Assembly (NCBI GenBank): GCA_020846975.1
Contig: JADLCX010000068.1
Coordinates: forward strand, 1-64,000
Reading direction: 5' to 3'
DNA: 64,000 nt
Origin: Phycisphaerales bacterium
GTDB lineage: Bacteria; Planctomycetota; Phycisphaerae; Phycisphaerales; UBA1924
The position numbers and the translations under genes were made by a program. Below are positions 8,501-14,403 of this stretch, in pieces. Below the pieces are notes generated by a model. That model did no database searches. It was given only the letters and a program-made list of their open reading frames with translations, and was not told the origin of the DNA. Each line of letters starts with the position of its first letter. Position 1 is the first letter of the stretch.

Positions 8501-9186
8501 GGCCGCACGGTGATCACCGCGCCGGCCTGGCCCGCGGCGATCGTGAGTTCCCCGGTCAGTTCCTCGAAGTCGGCCTCGCCGCCGGTGGAAGCCGCCGTGC
8601 CCCCCAGCGTGTACCGCACCGTCAGCGGCGCGGTCGTCGGGCCGGTGCGGTTGATGCGCACGCGGCCGGTGTTGTTGCCGATCTCCGAGGCGGTCAGGTC
8701 GGTGGTGGCCATCGTGACCACCGCGCGGGCGATGATGATGTTCGCGGTGTCGGAGGTCCAGGTGTTGTTGTCTTCGCCGGTCTCGTCGATCGCGCCCAGG
8801 GCATCCATCCGCGCGATGAGGTGGTAGCTCCCCGAGGGGATCGAGGGGCCGACCGTCGGGTTCACCGTCCGCTGCGAGGACTGCCCGGCCCCGACGGGTT
8901 CGGTGGGGGGGCGGTCCAGGACCGCCAGTTCGACATCATCCCCGTTGCCGTACTCGCGGTCGGTGGAGAGGACCAGGCGGATGCGGTCGCCCGCCGCCGC
9001 GGCATCGCCGAGGTTCAGGGTCTCGAGGGTGATGGTCGGCAGGCTCATGCCGGGGTAGAACGTGCCCCCGGTGTGGGTCACCGACCCGACCAGGTCGGCC
9101 GCGAGGAGGCGGCGGGGCTCCATCGGTTCCAGGAGCGGCGAGGCGGCGGGCCGAGTGCGGAGCCAGGTGAGGGAGGGGGAGCGCAT
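5578..9186 (-). CDS. Giant extracytoplasmic protein with eight Calx-beta domains and an LEPR-type N-terminus
   Basis: This 1202-residue protein is the largest gene here. The N-terminus ends in LLEPMEPRRLLAAD near residue 30, the LEPRxLL-type motif that precedes surface proteins in planctomycetes. A CARDB-like beta domain follows (about 30-160, ending near DETGEDNNTW). I then count eight consecutive Calx-beta repeats of about 115 residues, each with the A-T-D-x-x-A-E opening, a YT-x-GGTA turn, an acidic D-x-x-x-E-G-x-ET-V-I-LTL strand and a DDEP/DNEP boundary. A final CARDB-like domain ends near DRDNNVW. The acidic loops suggest calcium binding and adhesion. ATG 9186 begins MRSPSLTW; the track's extension to 9447 only reads through the 21-bp repeats. 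Confidence 0.85.
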   Translation of the reverse strand: MRSPSLTWLRTRPAASPLLEPMEPRRLLAADLVGSVTHTGGTFYPGMSLPTITLETLNLGDAAAAGDRIRLVLSTDREYGNGDDVELAVLDRPPTEPVGAGQSSQRTVNPTVGPSIPSGSYHLIARMDALGAIDETGEDNNTWTSDTANIIIARAVVTMATTDLTASEIGNNTGRVRINRTGPTTAPLTVRYTLGGTAASTGGEADFEELTGELTIAAGQAGAVITVRPINDSRIEGQERVTITLEAAETYTLGTTTSARIEIFDDDGPKVRLMATDATAAETVAGGAGAIATFTITRANELDGDLAVRYTVGGTAGSGTDFEALSGIVTIPDGERSATITLTALDDREGEATETVILTLVEDPLYITVAGRRTARARIIDDEPVVKAQATDSTGSEDGTNTIVYTVSRTGLSTFEIVIPYTLGGTATATGGEADFESLPGTVTIPAGQLSARIVLTPRADQSAEPNETVILTLGAGAGYRLDAPRARATATIRDISPQVRLTASDATATETNTTTGTFTFTRTGATVADLVVNYTIGGAATAGDDYEPLGGTVTIPAGQTSATITLTPIDDRAGEGSETVILTLADGAAYRRDATRKTARVTITDNEPVVSILATDAQAGEAQGQTGLFTITRTGLTGSALTVRFTIGGTAVAGGEGVVGADYTALAAGLEGSITIEAGESSATILVTPLDDALAEAGETVAITLAGNDGYVISASRRGATVMIADDEPVVSATATDTAAGEARTDADPGTGQFTISRDAAGASDLTVLFTIGGTATGDGADYAAVTASVVIPAGQTSATVTITPVDDGLGEGDETVVLTLATSDSYTITGAAGRDRATVTIRDDEPTVRIQATDNTATEADETTATVVFTRTGTASQLESALTVLYTVEGSADPGEDYEPLEGLVEFEPGQASVTIAFAAIDDTIGEGEETIILTLEREGGYVVHATGGTATVRITDNEPVVSVTATDAAAGENGNNGTFTIRRTGSTDEAIVVVYTITGTATAGDDYQRIDGFVTIDAESASATVTVTPIYDLLTESAETVILTLAAGDGYRVDPAPAKSRATVTVANAPAVDLLAAGLTYSTGPHPLSSTGSQLALGVSMSNAGAAAAGVFRYEVRLSLNTVWGDDDDVVVWVSTQRGLEAASSTTAAGTVAFDGVKASLAAGSYHIGVRLDVGQAVTERDRDNNVWWSSAADFVVVA

Positions 9187-9347
9187 GGGGAGGGGACTCC
9201 GTGGTCCAGGATTGAGTAGGGTTGGGATGGTGTGCCTCCGCAAACGCCGCGCCCCGGTGGTTGGCGCAGGAAATGCGCCCGACGGCGTGTTTGGGTCCTG
9301 GTACCGCCTGTTGTGGTGCCCGCGTGGTCCAATAAGGGCTCCGACAG

Positions 9348-9452
9348 CTCTGATCGTGCCAACGATTGCTCTGATCGTGCCAACGATTGCTCTGATCGTG
9401 CCCACGATTGCCCTGATCGTGCCCACGATTACCCTGATCGTGCCCACGATTG
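9348..9452. repeat. Five tandem 21-bp repeats, each containing an operator-like dyad
   Basis: Five contiguous 21-bp units lie between the divergent Calx-beta and epimerase genes. Units 3-5 carry the inverted repeat ATCGTG-CC-CACGAT; units 1-2 carry the slightly shorter ATCGT-GCCA-ACGAT. The dyads are therefore spaced exactly two helical turns apart. No spacers exist, so this is not CRISPR. The rest of 9187-9538 holds no gene that I see. Confidence 0.9.
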
Positions 9453-9526
9453 CTCCTTCCGCGAGGCCGATCTTCCCGCCCGGGTGGGGGCCAACGGCCC
9501 GCTTCCGCCCATCCTCCCCGATCGTG

Positions 9527-9532
9527 TAAGAT
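9527..9532 (+). promoter_or_regulatory. TAAGAT -10-like hexamer 6 nt before the epimerase start
   Basis: TAAGAT is followed by 6 nt and then GTG 9539, with no Shine-Dalgarno sequence. The spacing fits leaderless transcription from the start codon. Confidence 0.4.
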
Positions 9533-9538
9533 CACCTC

Positions 9539-10582
9539 GTGCTTCGTCTTCCCCAGGAGTGGTTCGCGCGGCTCAGGCCGCGGTACGAGGGCAAGCGGGT
9601 CTGCATCACGGGCGGCGCCGGGTTCATCGGCGGCCACCTGGTGGATGCCCTGCTGTCGCTGGGGTCGTCCATCACCGTCATCGACGACCTGTCCAACTCG
9701 ACCGCGGCGCACCTGGCCGGACTGATCGACATCGAGCCCGAGCGGGTCCGGTTCATCCACGGGTCGATCCTCGACGATGCCGCGCTGGTGCAGGCGGTCG
9801 AGGGCGCCGAGCGGGTCTTCCACCTCGCGGCGGTCTCGAGCGTGCCGCGCTCGATCGCCGACCCGGAGCGTTCGTACACCGTGAACGTGACGGGCACGAT
9901 GCGTCTGGCGGAGGCCGCGCGGAGGGCGGGCGCGAGGCGGATCGTGTACTCGGCCTCGAGCTCGGCCTACGGGCAGGGCGAGCGGCTGCCGAAGGTCGAG
10001 ACCGATACGCCGGCGCCGGTGTCCCCGTACGCCGCGAGCAAACTCGCCGCCGAGCACATCATGCTGGCGTGGGCGGCGAGCTACGGGCTCTCCACGGTGA
10101 GCCTGCGGTACTTCAACATCTTCGGGCCGCGGCAGCCGGCCGATTCGCCGTACTCGGCGGTGATCGCGGTCTTTGCCCGCAAACTGCTGGAGGGCAAGGC
10201 GCCGATCATCTTCGGCGACGGGGGCCAGACGCGGGATTTCACCTACGTCTCGAACGCGGTGTTGGCCAACCTGCTGGCCGGCTCGTCGGAGCGGGCGCTG
10301 GCGGGCGAGGTGGTCAACATCGGCGCGGGGGCGCGGATCGACCTGCTCACGCTTTTCCGCAAGATCGCCGAGCAGTGCGGGGTCGGGCACATCCAGCCGG
10401 AGCACCAGCCCTCGCGCGCGGGCGATGTGCGGCACTCGCTGGCGGATCTTTCGCGGGCGCGCGAGTTGATCGGGTACGAGCCGGTCGTCGCGCTGGATGT
10501 GGGGCTGGCGGAGACGATCGCGTGGTACAAGGAGCAGTGGGCCCCGGAGGCCGGGGGGGCCGGGGCCCGCGCGCGGCGGTAG
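9539..10582 (+). CDS. NAD-dependent epimerase/dehydratase (UDP-hexose 4-epimerase-like)
   Basis: This 347-residue extended short-chain dehydrogenase probably epimerises a nucleotide sugar. The Rossmann motif ITGGAGFIGGHL lies near residues 23-34 and is followed by the DDLSNS adenine-ribose contact region. The catalytic SSSAYG is near 139 and the Y-x-x-x-K pair is in SPYAASKLAAEH near 164-168. The R-Y-F-N-I-F-G-P-R-Q segment matches GalE/WbpP-type UDP-GlcNAc or UDP-Glc 4-epimerases. Substrate choice cannot be read from the sequence. The start is GTG 9539, preceded by a -10-like TAAGAT. A conserved small protein gene follows by 13 nt. Its product probably feeds surface polysaccharide. Confidence 0.85.
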   Translation: MLRLPQEWFARLRPRYEGKRVCITGGAGFIGGHLVDALLSLGSSITVIDDLSNSTAAHLAGLIDIEPERVRFIHGSILDDAALVQAVEGAERVFHLAAVSSVPRSIADPERSYTVNVTGTMRLAEAARRAGARRIVYSASSSAYGQGERLPKVETDTPAPVSPYAASKLAAEHIMLAWAASYGLSTVSLRYFNIFGPRQPADSPYSAVIAVFARKLLEGKAPIIFGDGGQTRDFTYVSNAVLANLLAGSSERALAGEVVNIGAGARIDLLTLFRKIAEQCGVGHIQPEHQPSRAGDVRHSLADLSRARELIGYEPVVALDVGLAETIAWYKEQWAPEAGGAGARARR

Positions 10583-10595
10583 AGGCCACCCAAAG

Positions 10596-10799
10596 GTGCG
10601 GAGCGTCGTGGAAATCCCGCTGGCGGTGTACGAACTCGCGAGGCTCGCGGTGTTGACGCGGTTCCGCTTCGGCGGCGCGTACTGGGCCTGGCGGATGCAG
10701 ACCGCGTTCGGGCGTGGGAAGCCGGCTTCGCGGTGGGCGATGATGTCCTCGATCCTGGACTACGGGCGGTGGATGCACCGCACGCGGCGGATGCGGTAG
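10596..10799 (+). CDS. Small protein of unknown function, Trp/Arg-rich
   Basis: This 67-residue protein follows the epimerase by 13 nt and reads VRSVVEIPLAVYELARLAVL, then TRFRFGGAYWAWRMQTAFG and a basic end. The aromatic-basic core (RFRFGGAYWAWRMQTAFG) looks conserved rather than random; I recall similar short ORFs in planctomycete genomes but cannot name a family. The helical N-terminal half could be a membrane-surface segment. The start is uncertain: GTG 10596, or GTG 10608, which has GGAG 4 nt upstream. The track's 100-aa version begins inside the epimerase gene and is not credible at its N-terminus. Confidence 0.5.
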   Translation: MRSVVEIPLAVYELARLAVLTRFRFGGAYWAWRMQTAFGRGKPASRWAMMSSILDYGRWMHRTRRMR

Positions 10800-10933
10800 C
10801 CAGCGGCCTATCGTGTGCCGAACTTTGCGCGGCCCGGAGCAAGCGGCCGCGGGAGAGGCGAGAATTCGTCATGGATGGGGGGCGGCGGGGACCGATCATG
10901 GCGGATCAGGTCCTGTTTTCGAGGGTTGATCTC

Positions 10934-11233
10934 ATGTCCAACGCGCCCGCTTCCGCATCCACGAACATCTTCACCAAGGGCTTCATCCCCGGCCTGATCG
11001 TCGGCCTGCTGGTCGGGCTGGCGGTGGGTGTGTTCATGCCCGCGCTGATCGGGCCGGAGACGGTCATCAAGCCCAACCCCAATCCGCACCGACAGGCCGG
11101 ACCCTCGGAGCGCGATCCGGGCATGGAAGCGCCGCCACCAGCCCCCACGAGCGATCCGGCGGCCCCCGCGAAGCCCGAAGACAAGCCGGTGGCGACACCT
11201 CCCGCGGCCACAAACGACCCCAAGCCCGGCTGA
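10934..11233 (+). CDS. Hypothetical single-pass membrane protein with Pro-rich tail
   Basis: This 99-residue protein has one strong membrane segment near residues 17-37, GLIVGLLVGLAVGVFMPALI, rich in glycine. A disordered tail of Pro, Ala, Lys and Asp follows (PPPAPTSDPAAPAKPEDK). ATG 10934 is chosen because GAGGG lies 8 nt upstream; ATG 10871 in the same frame is an alternative. No function can be assigned. The uracil-DNA glycosylase gene follows after 39 nt but has its own -10-like box, so the pair need not be an operon. Confidence 0.6.
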   Translation: MSNAPASASTNIFTKGFIPGLIVGLLVGLAVGVFMPALIGPETVIKPNPNPHRQAGPSERDPGMEAPPPAPTSDPAAPAKPEDKPVATPPAATNDPKPG

Positions 11234-11260
11234 GCCCTCCTCCCCGCTCGGGTGGACGGA

Positions 11261-11266
11261 TACGCT
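11261..11266 (+). promoter_or_regulatory. TACGCT -10-like hexamer 6 nt before the UDG start
   Basis: TACGCT-GGGGCC-ATG (11273) matches the TANNNT plus short spacer arrangement seen at many genes in this window. Confidence 0.4.
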
Positions 11267-11272
11267 GGGGCC

Positions 11273-12202
11273 ATGCCGACCCTCACCTCCGCCGAGCCGA
11301 GCGCTCCGGTCGATCCACGCGCGGTTCGCGCTGCGCGGCAGCAACTCCGGGCGAGCATCCTGTTCGGGGCGGAGGCGGTCCCGCTGCGGGCGGGGGCGGC
11401 GACGACGCCCGTCTTGACGTCGGAGTTCGTCGATCGCGGACCAACTTCGCCGTCCGCGCTGGCGCCCGCACCCTCACCCAAGCCCGTGATGGCAACCGAG
11501 CCAAGGCCGGCGACGCCGCCCGCGCCGATCGCGGTGCAAGCCGTGGCGCCGGTGATCGTCGAGAACAAGCCTCGCACGCTCGCGGCCCACCAGGTCGAAA
11601 AGCAATCCGCGCTGGATGCGCTGCGAACGCGGTACGAGAAGGAAGCTCCGCACCAGCACTTCGTGACCGACCATCACTGCATCGTGTGGGGCGATGGCGA
11701 TCCGGCCGCGAGGCTGATGATCATCGGTGAAGCGCCGGGCGCCGAAGAGGACAAGGTCGGCATCCCGTTCGTCGGGAGGGCGGGGCAACTCCTTGAGAAG
11801 ATGCTGACGGCGATGGGCCTGCACCGCTCGCGGGTGTACATCACCAACGTGCTCAAGACCCGGCCGCCGAACAACGCAACGCCGACCGCGGATGAGGCGG
11901 CCGCGTGCGCGCCGTTCCTGTTCGAGCAGATCAGGATCATCGGGCCCGAGTGCATCCTCGCGCTGGGGCTGCCCGCCACCAAGGTGCTGCTGAACACGGT
12001 GGACTCGATGAGCCGGCTGCGGGGGCGGTGGTGGGACTACTCGGACCCACGGACCACGGGGTTCCGGGTGCCGGTCATGCCGACCTACCACCCGGCTTTC
12101 CTGCTGAGGTCGTACACGCGTGAGAACCGGGAGAAGGTCTGGTCGGACCTGCAGATGGTGATGCAGCGGTTGGGCGGCGCCTCCACGATGGCGGCGGTCT
12201 GA
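11273..12202 (+). CDS. Uracil-DNA glycosylase superfamily protein, family-4-like, lacking most Fe-S cysteines
   Basis: This 309-residue base-excision repair enzyme has a Pro/Ala-rich N-terminus of about 100 residues before the catalytic domain. Family-4/5 motif A is GEAPGAEEDKVGIPFVGRAG, followed by YITNVLKTRPPNN and, near the end, MPTYHPAFLLR (motif B). In family-4 enzymes four cysteines bind a 4Fe-4S cluster: an N-terminal CxxC pair, the Cys of KCRPP, and one in the CxP motif. Here the KCRPP position is KTRPP and no N-terminal CxxC exists; only ACAP and isolated Cys remain. The cluster is therefore probably absent. ATG 11273 is preferred over GTG 11252. Confidence 0.8.
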   Translation: MPTLTSAEPSAPVDPRAVRAARQQLRASILFGAEAVPLRAGAATTPVLTSEFVDRGPTSPSALAPAPSPKPVMATEPRPATPPAPIAVQAVAPVIVENKPRTLAAHQVEKQSALDALRTRYEKEAPHQHFVTDHHCIVWGDGDPAARLMIIGEAPGAEEDKVGIPFVGRAGQLLEKMLTAMGLHRSRVYITNVLKTRPPNNATPTADEAAACAPFLFEQIRIIGPECILALGLPATKVLLNTVDSMSRLRGRWWDYSDPRTTGFRVPVMPTYHPAFLLRSYTRENREKVWSDLQMVMQRLGGASTMAAV

Positions 12203-12344
12203 CCACGCGAGCGAAATCGGTCACCGTTTCGGGTGGCGTGCGCTGTGCCGTCGGCCCGACAGGGCTATTCTCGGAACCCAGAGCAATGTGCCCGCGAGCG
12301 CATCGTTCTGCCTGAGTCGACCCAATCGCCTGACCCCCACGAGA

Positions 12345-12381
12345 CCCGGCGCTCGGCCTCACGGCCGGCGCTGGGTTTTTT
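12345..12381 (+). terminator. Rho-independent terminator with T6 tract
   Basis: CCCGGCGC-T-CGGCC pairs with GGCCG-GCGCTGGG around a TCAC loop, with one bulged T and one G-T pair, followed by TTTTTT at 12376-12381. It probably ends transcripts from the UDG gene. The 12203-12344 stretch before it contains no gene I can support. Confidence 0.7.
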
Positions 12382-12389
12382 CCTGGGCG

Positions 12390-12875
12390 TTACCCGCCCT
12401 TGAGGTTGAGTTGGGCATCGGCGGCGAGTTTCGTGACCCGCGTGGCTTCCATGTGCAGGTTGCCGGGCTTCATCCAGACCGCAAACTCGAGCTCGACCAT
12501 GTCGCCGACGGCGATGGCGGAGAGGTCGAGGCTCTTCGCGGGCGGGAACGGCATGCTCATCTCGTTCATGCCGAGCTTGCCGTCGAGGCGCTTGAAGTCC
12601 GGGATGGCCTCGTGATGGACGACGAACTCGGTCTGGGGCTTACCGGCGACCGGGACCATCTCGACGCGGCCGCGAACCGTGTACCTGGCATCAGGCTCGC
12701 CGCGCGCTCCGGCAACCGTCTTCGGCGACTGGCCATCGTCGCGCTCCCCGCCGAGACAGTCGCAGCCGTCGGCGCGCGCCCTGTCGCCGCCCGCGTCGCA
12801 ACACTCGTCGCACGCGGGCAGCGCAAGGCCCAGTACACACCCGATCATCAACATCCGCGCGGTTGCTCGCCACAT
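12390..12875 (-). CDS. CusF-like copper-binding lipoprotein with Cys-rich N-terminus
   Basis: This 161-residue predicted lipoprotein starts MWRATARMLMIGCVLGLALP and has a lipobox-like A-L-P-A-C. The mature N-terminus is remarkably cysteine-rich (ACDECCDAGGDRARADGCDC). The C-terminal 95 residues form an OB-like CusF/copper-binding domain: YTVRGRVEMVP, then FVVHHEAIPDF and MNEMSMPFPP, with the His and Met-x-Met residues that bind Cu(I) in this family, then the AIAVGDMVELEFAVW strand. It probably chelates periplasmic or surface copper, although no CusA/B/C or CopA gene is adjacent. ATG 12875 is supported by TACGAT 6 nt upstream; the track extension to 12959 is not needed. Confidence 0.75.
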   Translation of the reverse strand: MWRATARMLMIGCVLGLALPACDECCDAGGDRARADGCDCLGGERDDGQSPKTVAGARGEPDARYTVRGRVEMVPVAGKPQTEFVVHHEAIPDFKRLDGKLGMNEMSMPFPPAKSLDLSAIAVGDMVELEFAVWMKPGNLHMEATRVTKLAADAQLNLKGG

Positions 12876-12881
12876 GATGGG

Positions 12882-12887
12882 ATCGTA
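12882..12887 (-). promoter_or_regulatory. TACGAT -10-like hexamer 6 nt before the copper lipoprotein start
   Basis: On the minus strand TACGAT-CCCATC-ATG (12875), with no Shine-Dalgarno sequence. Confidence 0.4.
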
Positions 12888-12888
12888 G

Positions 12889-13245
12889 TCACTTCTTGTC
12901 GGGAACCGGCTGGCCGACCGGCGGGCAATGACCGACGGCGAGCATCTGCAGGAAATCAAAGATGTCCTGCACGCTGAGGCGTCCGTCCCAGTTCACATCG
13001 CCGCCGCAACTGCCGGAGTACCACTCATTCAGGAACGGGTACAGGTCGCTGACATCCACCGTTCCGCTGTGGTCCCAATCGGCCGGGCACCACGGGACTT
13101 CGGGGATCTTGACGGGAATCTCGTCGAGCGTGAACGCGGACTGAGCCGCCGCGGCCCAATCGTCCGCATCCGAAGCGGCCGAGGTCGCGCCGCACAGCCC
13201 GCAACCGATCACGCACGCGCTTGCCATCCAGTTTCGACGCTTCAT
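12889..13245 (-). CDS. Small secreted protein with dockerin-type EF-hand pair
   Basis: This 118-residue exported protein has a signal-like N-terminus, MKRRNWMASACVIGCGLCGA, cleaved near TSAAS. Nearly all of the rest is a Ca-binding dockerin-like module: DWDHSGTVDVSDLYPFLNEW, then GGDVNWDGRLSVQDIFDFLQ. Its two loops differ from each other, unlike the near-duplicate loops in the 4554 gene. ATG 13245 has a near-perfect Shine-Dalgarno AGGAGGT 6 nt upstream, so the 211-aa track ORF is wrong at its N-terminus. With no other obvious domain, it may be a free surface calcium-binding module or a small anchor. Confidence 0.75.
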   Translation of the reverse strand: MKRRNWMASACVIGCGLCGATSAASDADDWAAAAQSAFTLDEIPVKIPEVPWCPADWDHSGTVDVSDLYPFLNEWYSGSCGGDVNWDGRLSVQDIFDFLQMLAVGHCPPVGQPVPDKK

Positions 13246-13344
13246 TCGGCACCTCCTGGGGTTCGGAGTGGCTTGTCCCCACCCAAGAGGTTCAGCGTCG
13301 GCGCTTGGGCGGCGTGACACGTTGTCGAGGCCGAGCCGCCACAA

Positions 13345-13374
13345 CAAAAAAACGCGGCCCTTTCGGGGCCGCGT
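13345..13374 (-). terminator. Rho-independent terminator for the 13745-13410 gene
   Basis: On the minus strand ACGCGGCCC and GGGCCGCGT form a 9-bp stem with a short loop, followed by a run of seven T (the A-run at 13346-13352 on plus). It lies 36 nt after the stop codon at 13410. Confidence 0.85.
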
Positions 13375-13409
13375 GGCGTATGCGAATGTCCGGCGAACGC
13401 CGCGAGCGA

Positions 13410-13745
13410 TCAGGCCTGCTCGATCTTCAGGTACGACGCGACTGAGGCGATGTCCTTCGCAAGGTCGAGGTGGTAGACCAGGGTCCAGGTCTGGCCCTTG
13501 GTCACTTCGACGATGCGAGCGCACTCCTGACGCTGCACCCAGTCGCGATTACCGCGGTTGTAGACCACGGTGGTCCGCTGGCGAACCTTGTGGCTCTTGC
13601 GGAGGCCCCTGGCGGTGACGGCGTCGCGCCACATGAGCCGCTCGACGGTCTTGCGGGCGGCACGGGCCCGGGGAGCCTTGGTGATGGTCAGCTTGAGCTT
13701 GGAGCCGGGCTTGAAGTTGGCGGTCGAGGCAGCGGCGGTGGCCAT
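13410..13745 (-). CDS. Conserved-looking basic protein of unknown function
   Basis: This 111-residue protein has no membrane segment. An Ala-rich start is followed by KLKLTITKAPRARAARKTVE, several basic patches, and a C-terminal segment with TKGQTWTLVYHLDLAKDIAS. The mixture of basic residues, Trp and regular beta-like strands suggests a nucleic-acid-binding or small beta-barrel protein, but I recognise no family. ATG 13745 is used; upstream residues in the track ORF are untranslated. A clean terminator follows 36 nt after its stop, so it is probably a single-gene transcript with an expressed product. Confidence 0.6.
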   Translation of the reverse strand: MATAAASTANFKPGSKLKLTITKAPRARAARKTVERLMWRDAVTARGLRKSHKVRQRTTVVYNRGNRDWVQRQECARIVEVTKGQTWTLVYHLDLAKDIASVASYLKIEQA

Positions 13746-13861
13746 GGGCAGGTTCCGTTCTGAAATGGGCGGGAATGGTAGCGGTGAGTTCCGCCCAATC
13801 CAGCCCGAATGGCAGGCACAAACCCGTCCGTTTGCCAAACACGCTCGGCCTGGCCGCGAAT

Positions 13862-14362
13862 CTAGACCTCAACAGGCTCAAACTGGACATGCCCCTCCAT
13901 CACACGGGCGAAGTAGGCCTCGATGGTGTTCAGACCCGTGACGCGGTGCACGTACGCGGCGGCCCGGACCAGATCGGCGCGTTGGACGAGTTCGAGCCGT
14001 GGCTCCTTGAGTTCCAGCCTCGCGGTGTAAAAGGCACACGAGGTATGGGCGATCAGGACGATGCGCTTGAGTTTGTGCACCTCGACGAGGAACTTGAGTT
14101 CATCGACGACCCCTTCTTCCTCCAGGACGGCCTGTGGGTGGCCCGCAAGGCAGGCCGGGCCGCCCGGAAGCGTGACCCGGTCGTAGCGTGGGAGCGAGAG
14201 CCCCTGCTGCAGGAAGTCATCGAAGTGCTCGCCCAATCGCCCGTCGGAGCAGTAGATCGCGGCCGCGTGAATACGGGCCGACTCGTAGCGCAGGCGGCTG
14301 GAGTAGGGCGCCTGCGTGGCGGCGGCGTGAGACGCCGCGGAGCGGGGAGTGGGGGTGTTCAC
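13862..14362 (-). CDS. Beta-carbonic-anhydrase-like protein
   Basis: This protein of about 166 residues has the zinc ligand arrangement of beta-carbonic anhydrases. IYCSDGR carries the C-x-D-x-R motif near residue 35, and AHTSC carries H-x-x-C about 65 residues later, preceded by the buried strand LKRIVLI. Between them lie LPGGPACL and VVDELKFLV. The protein is shorter than typical beta-CA (about 200-220 aa) and its sequence departs from the classical family, so carbonic anhydrase activity is probable but not certain. The only plausible start I see is GTG 14362, 41 nt after the PAP2 gene; the ORF track merges it with antisense reading through PAP2. Confidence 0.6.
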   Translation of the reverse strand: MNTPTPRSAASHAAATQAPYSSRLRYESARIHAAAIYCSDGRLGEHFDDFLQQGLSLPRYDRVTLPGGPACLAGHPQAVLEEEGVVDELKFLVEVHKLKRIVLIAHTSCAFYTARLELKEPRLELVQRADLVRAAAYVHRVTGLNTIEAYFARVMEGHVQFEPVEV

Positions 14363-14403
14363 GGCGGGATTGTTAGGCCTGGTGGAAACCGGAGGGTGGC
14401 GAG

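Noticed and set aside
5368-9219. 1283-codon plus-strand ORF opposite the Calx-beta gene
   Set aside because: It mirrors the repeats of the Calx-beta protein; its translation is Arg/Gly/Asp-rich low complexity with no domain. GC-rich codon usage leaves few stops on the opposite strand.
9348-9452. CRISPR array
   Set aside because: The units are contiguous with no spacers and only 21 bp long; no cas gene is nearby.
12203-12344. SRP or 6S RNA gene before the T6 terminator
   Set aside because: The SRP core motifs (GGAAGCAG-like) are absent and no secondary structure beyond the terminator was evident; it is more simply a UDG 3' UTR.
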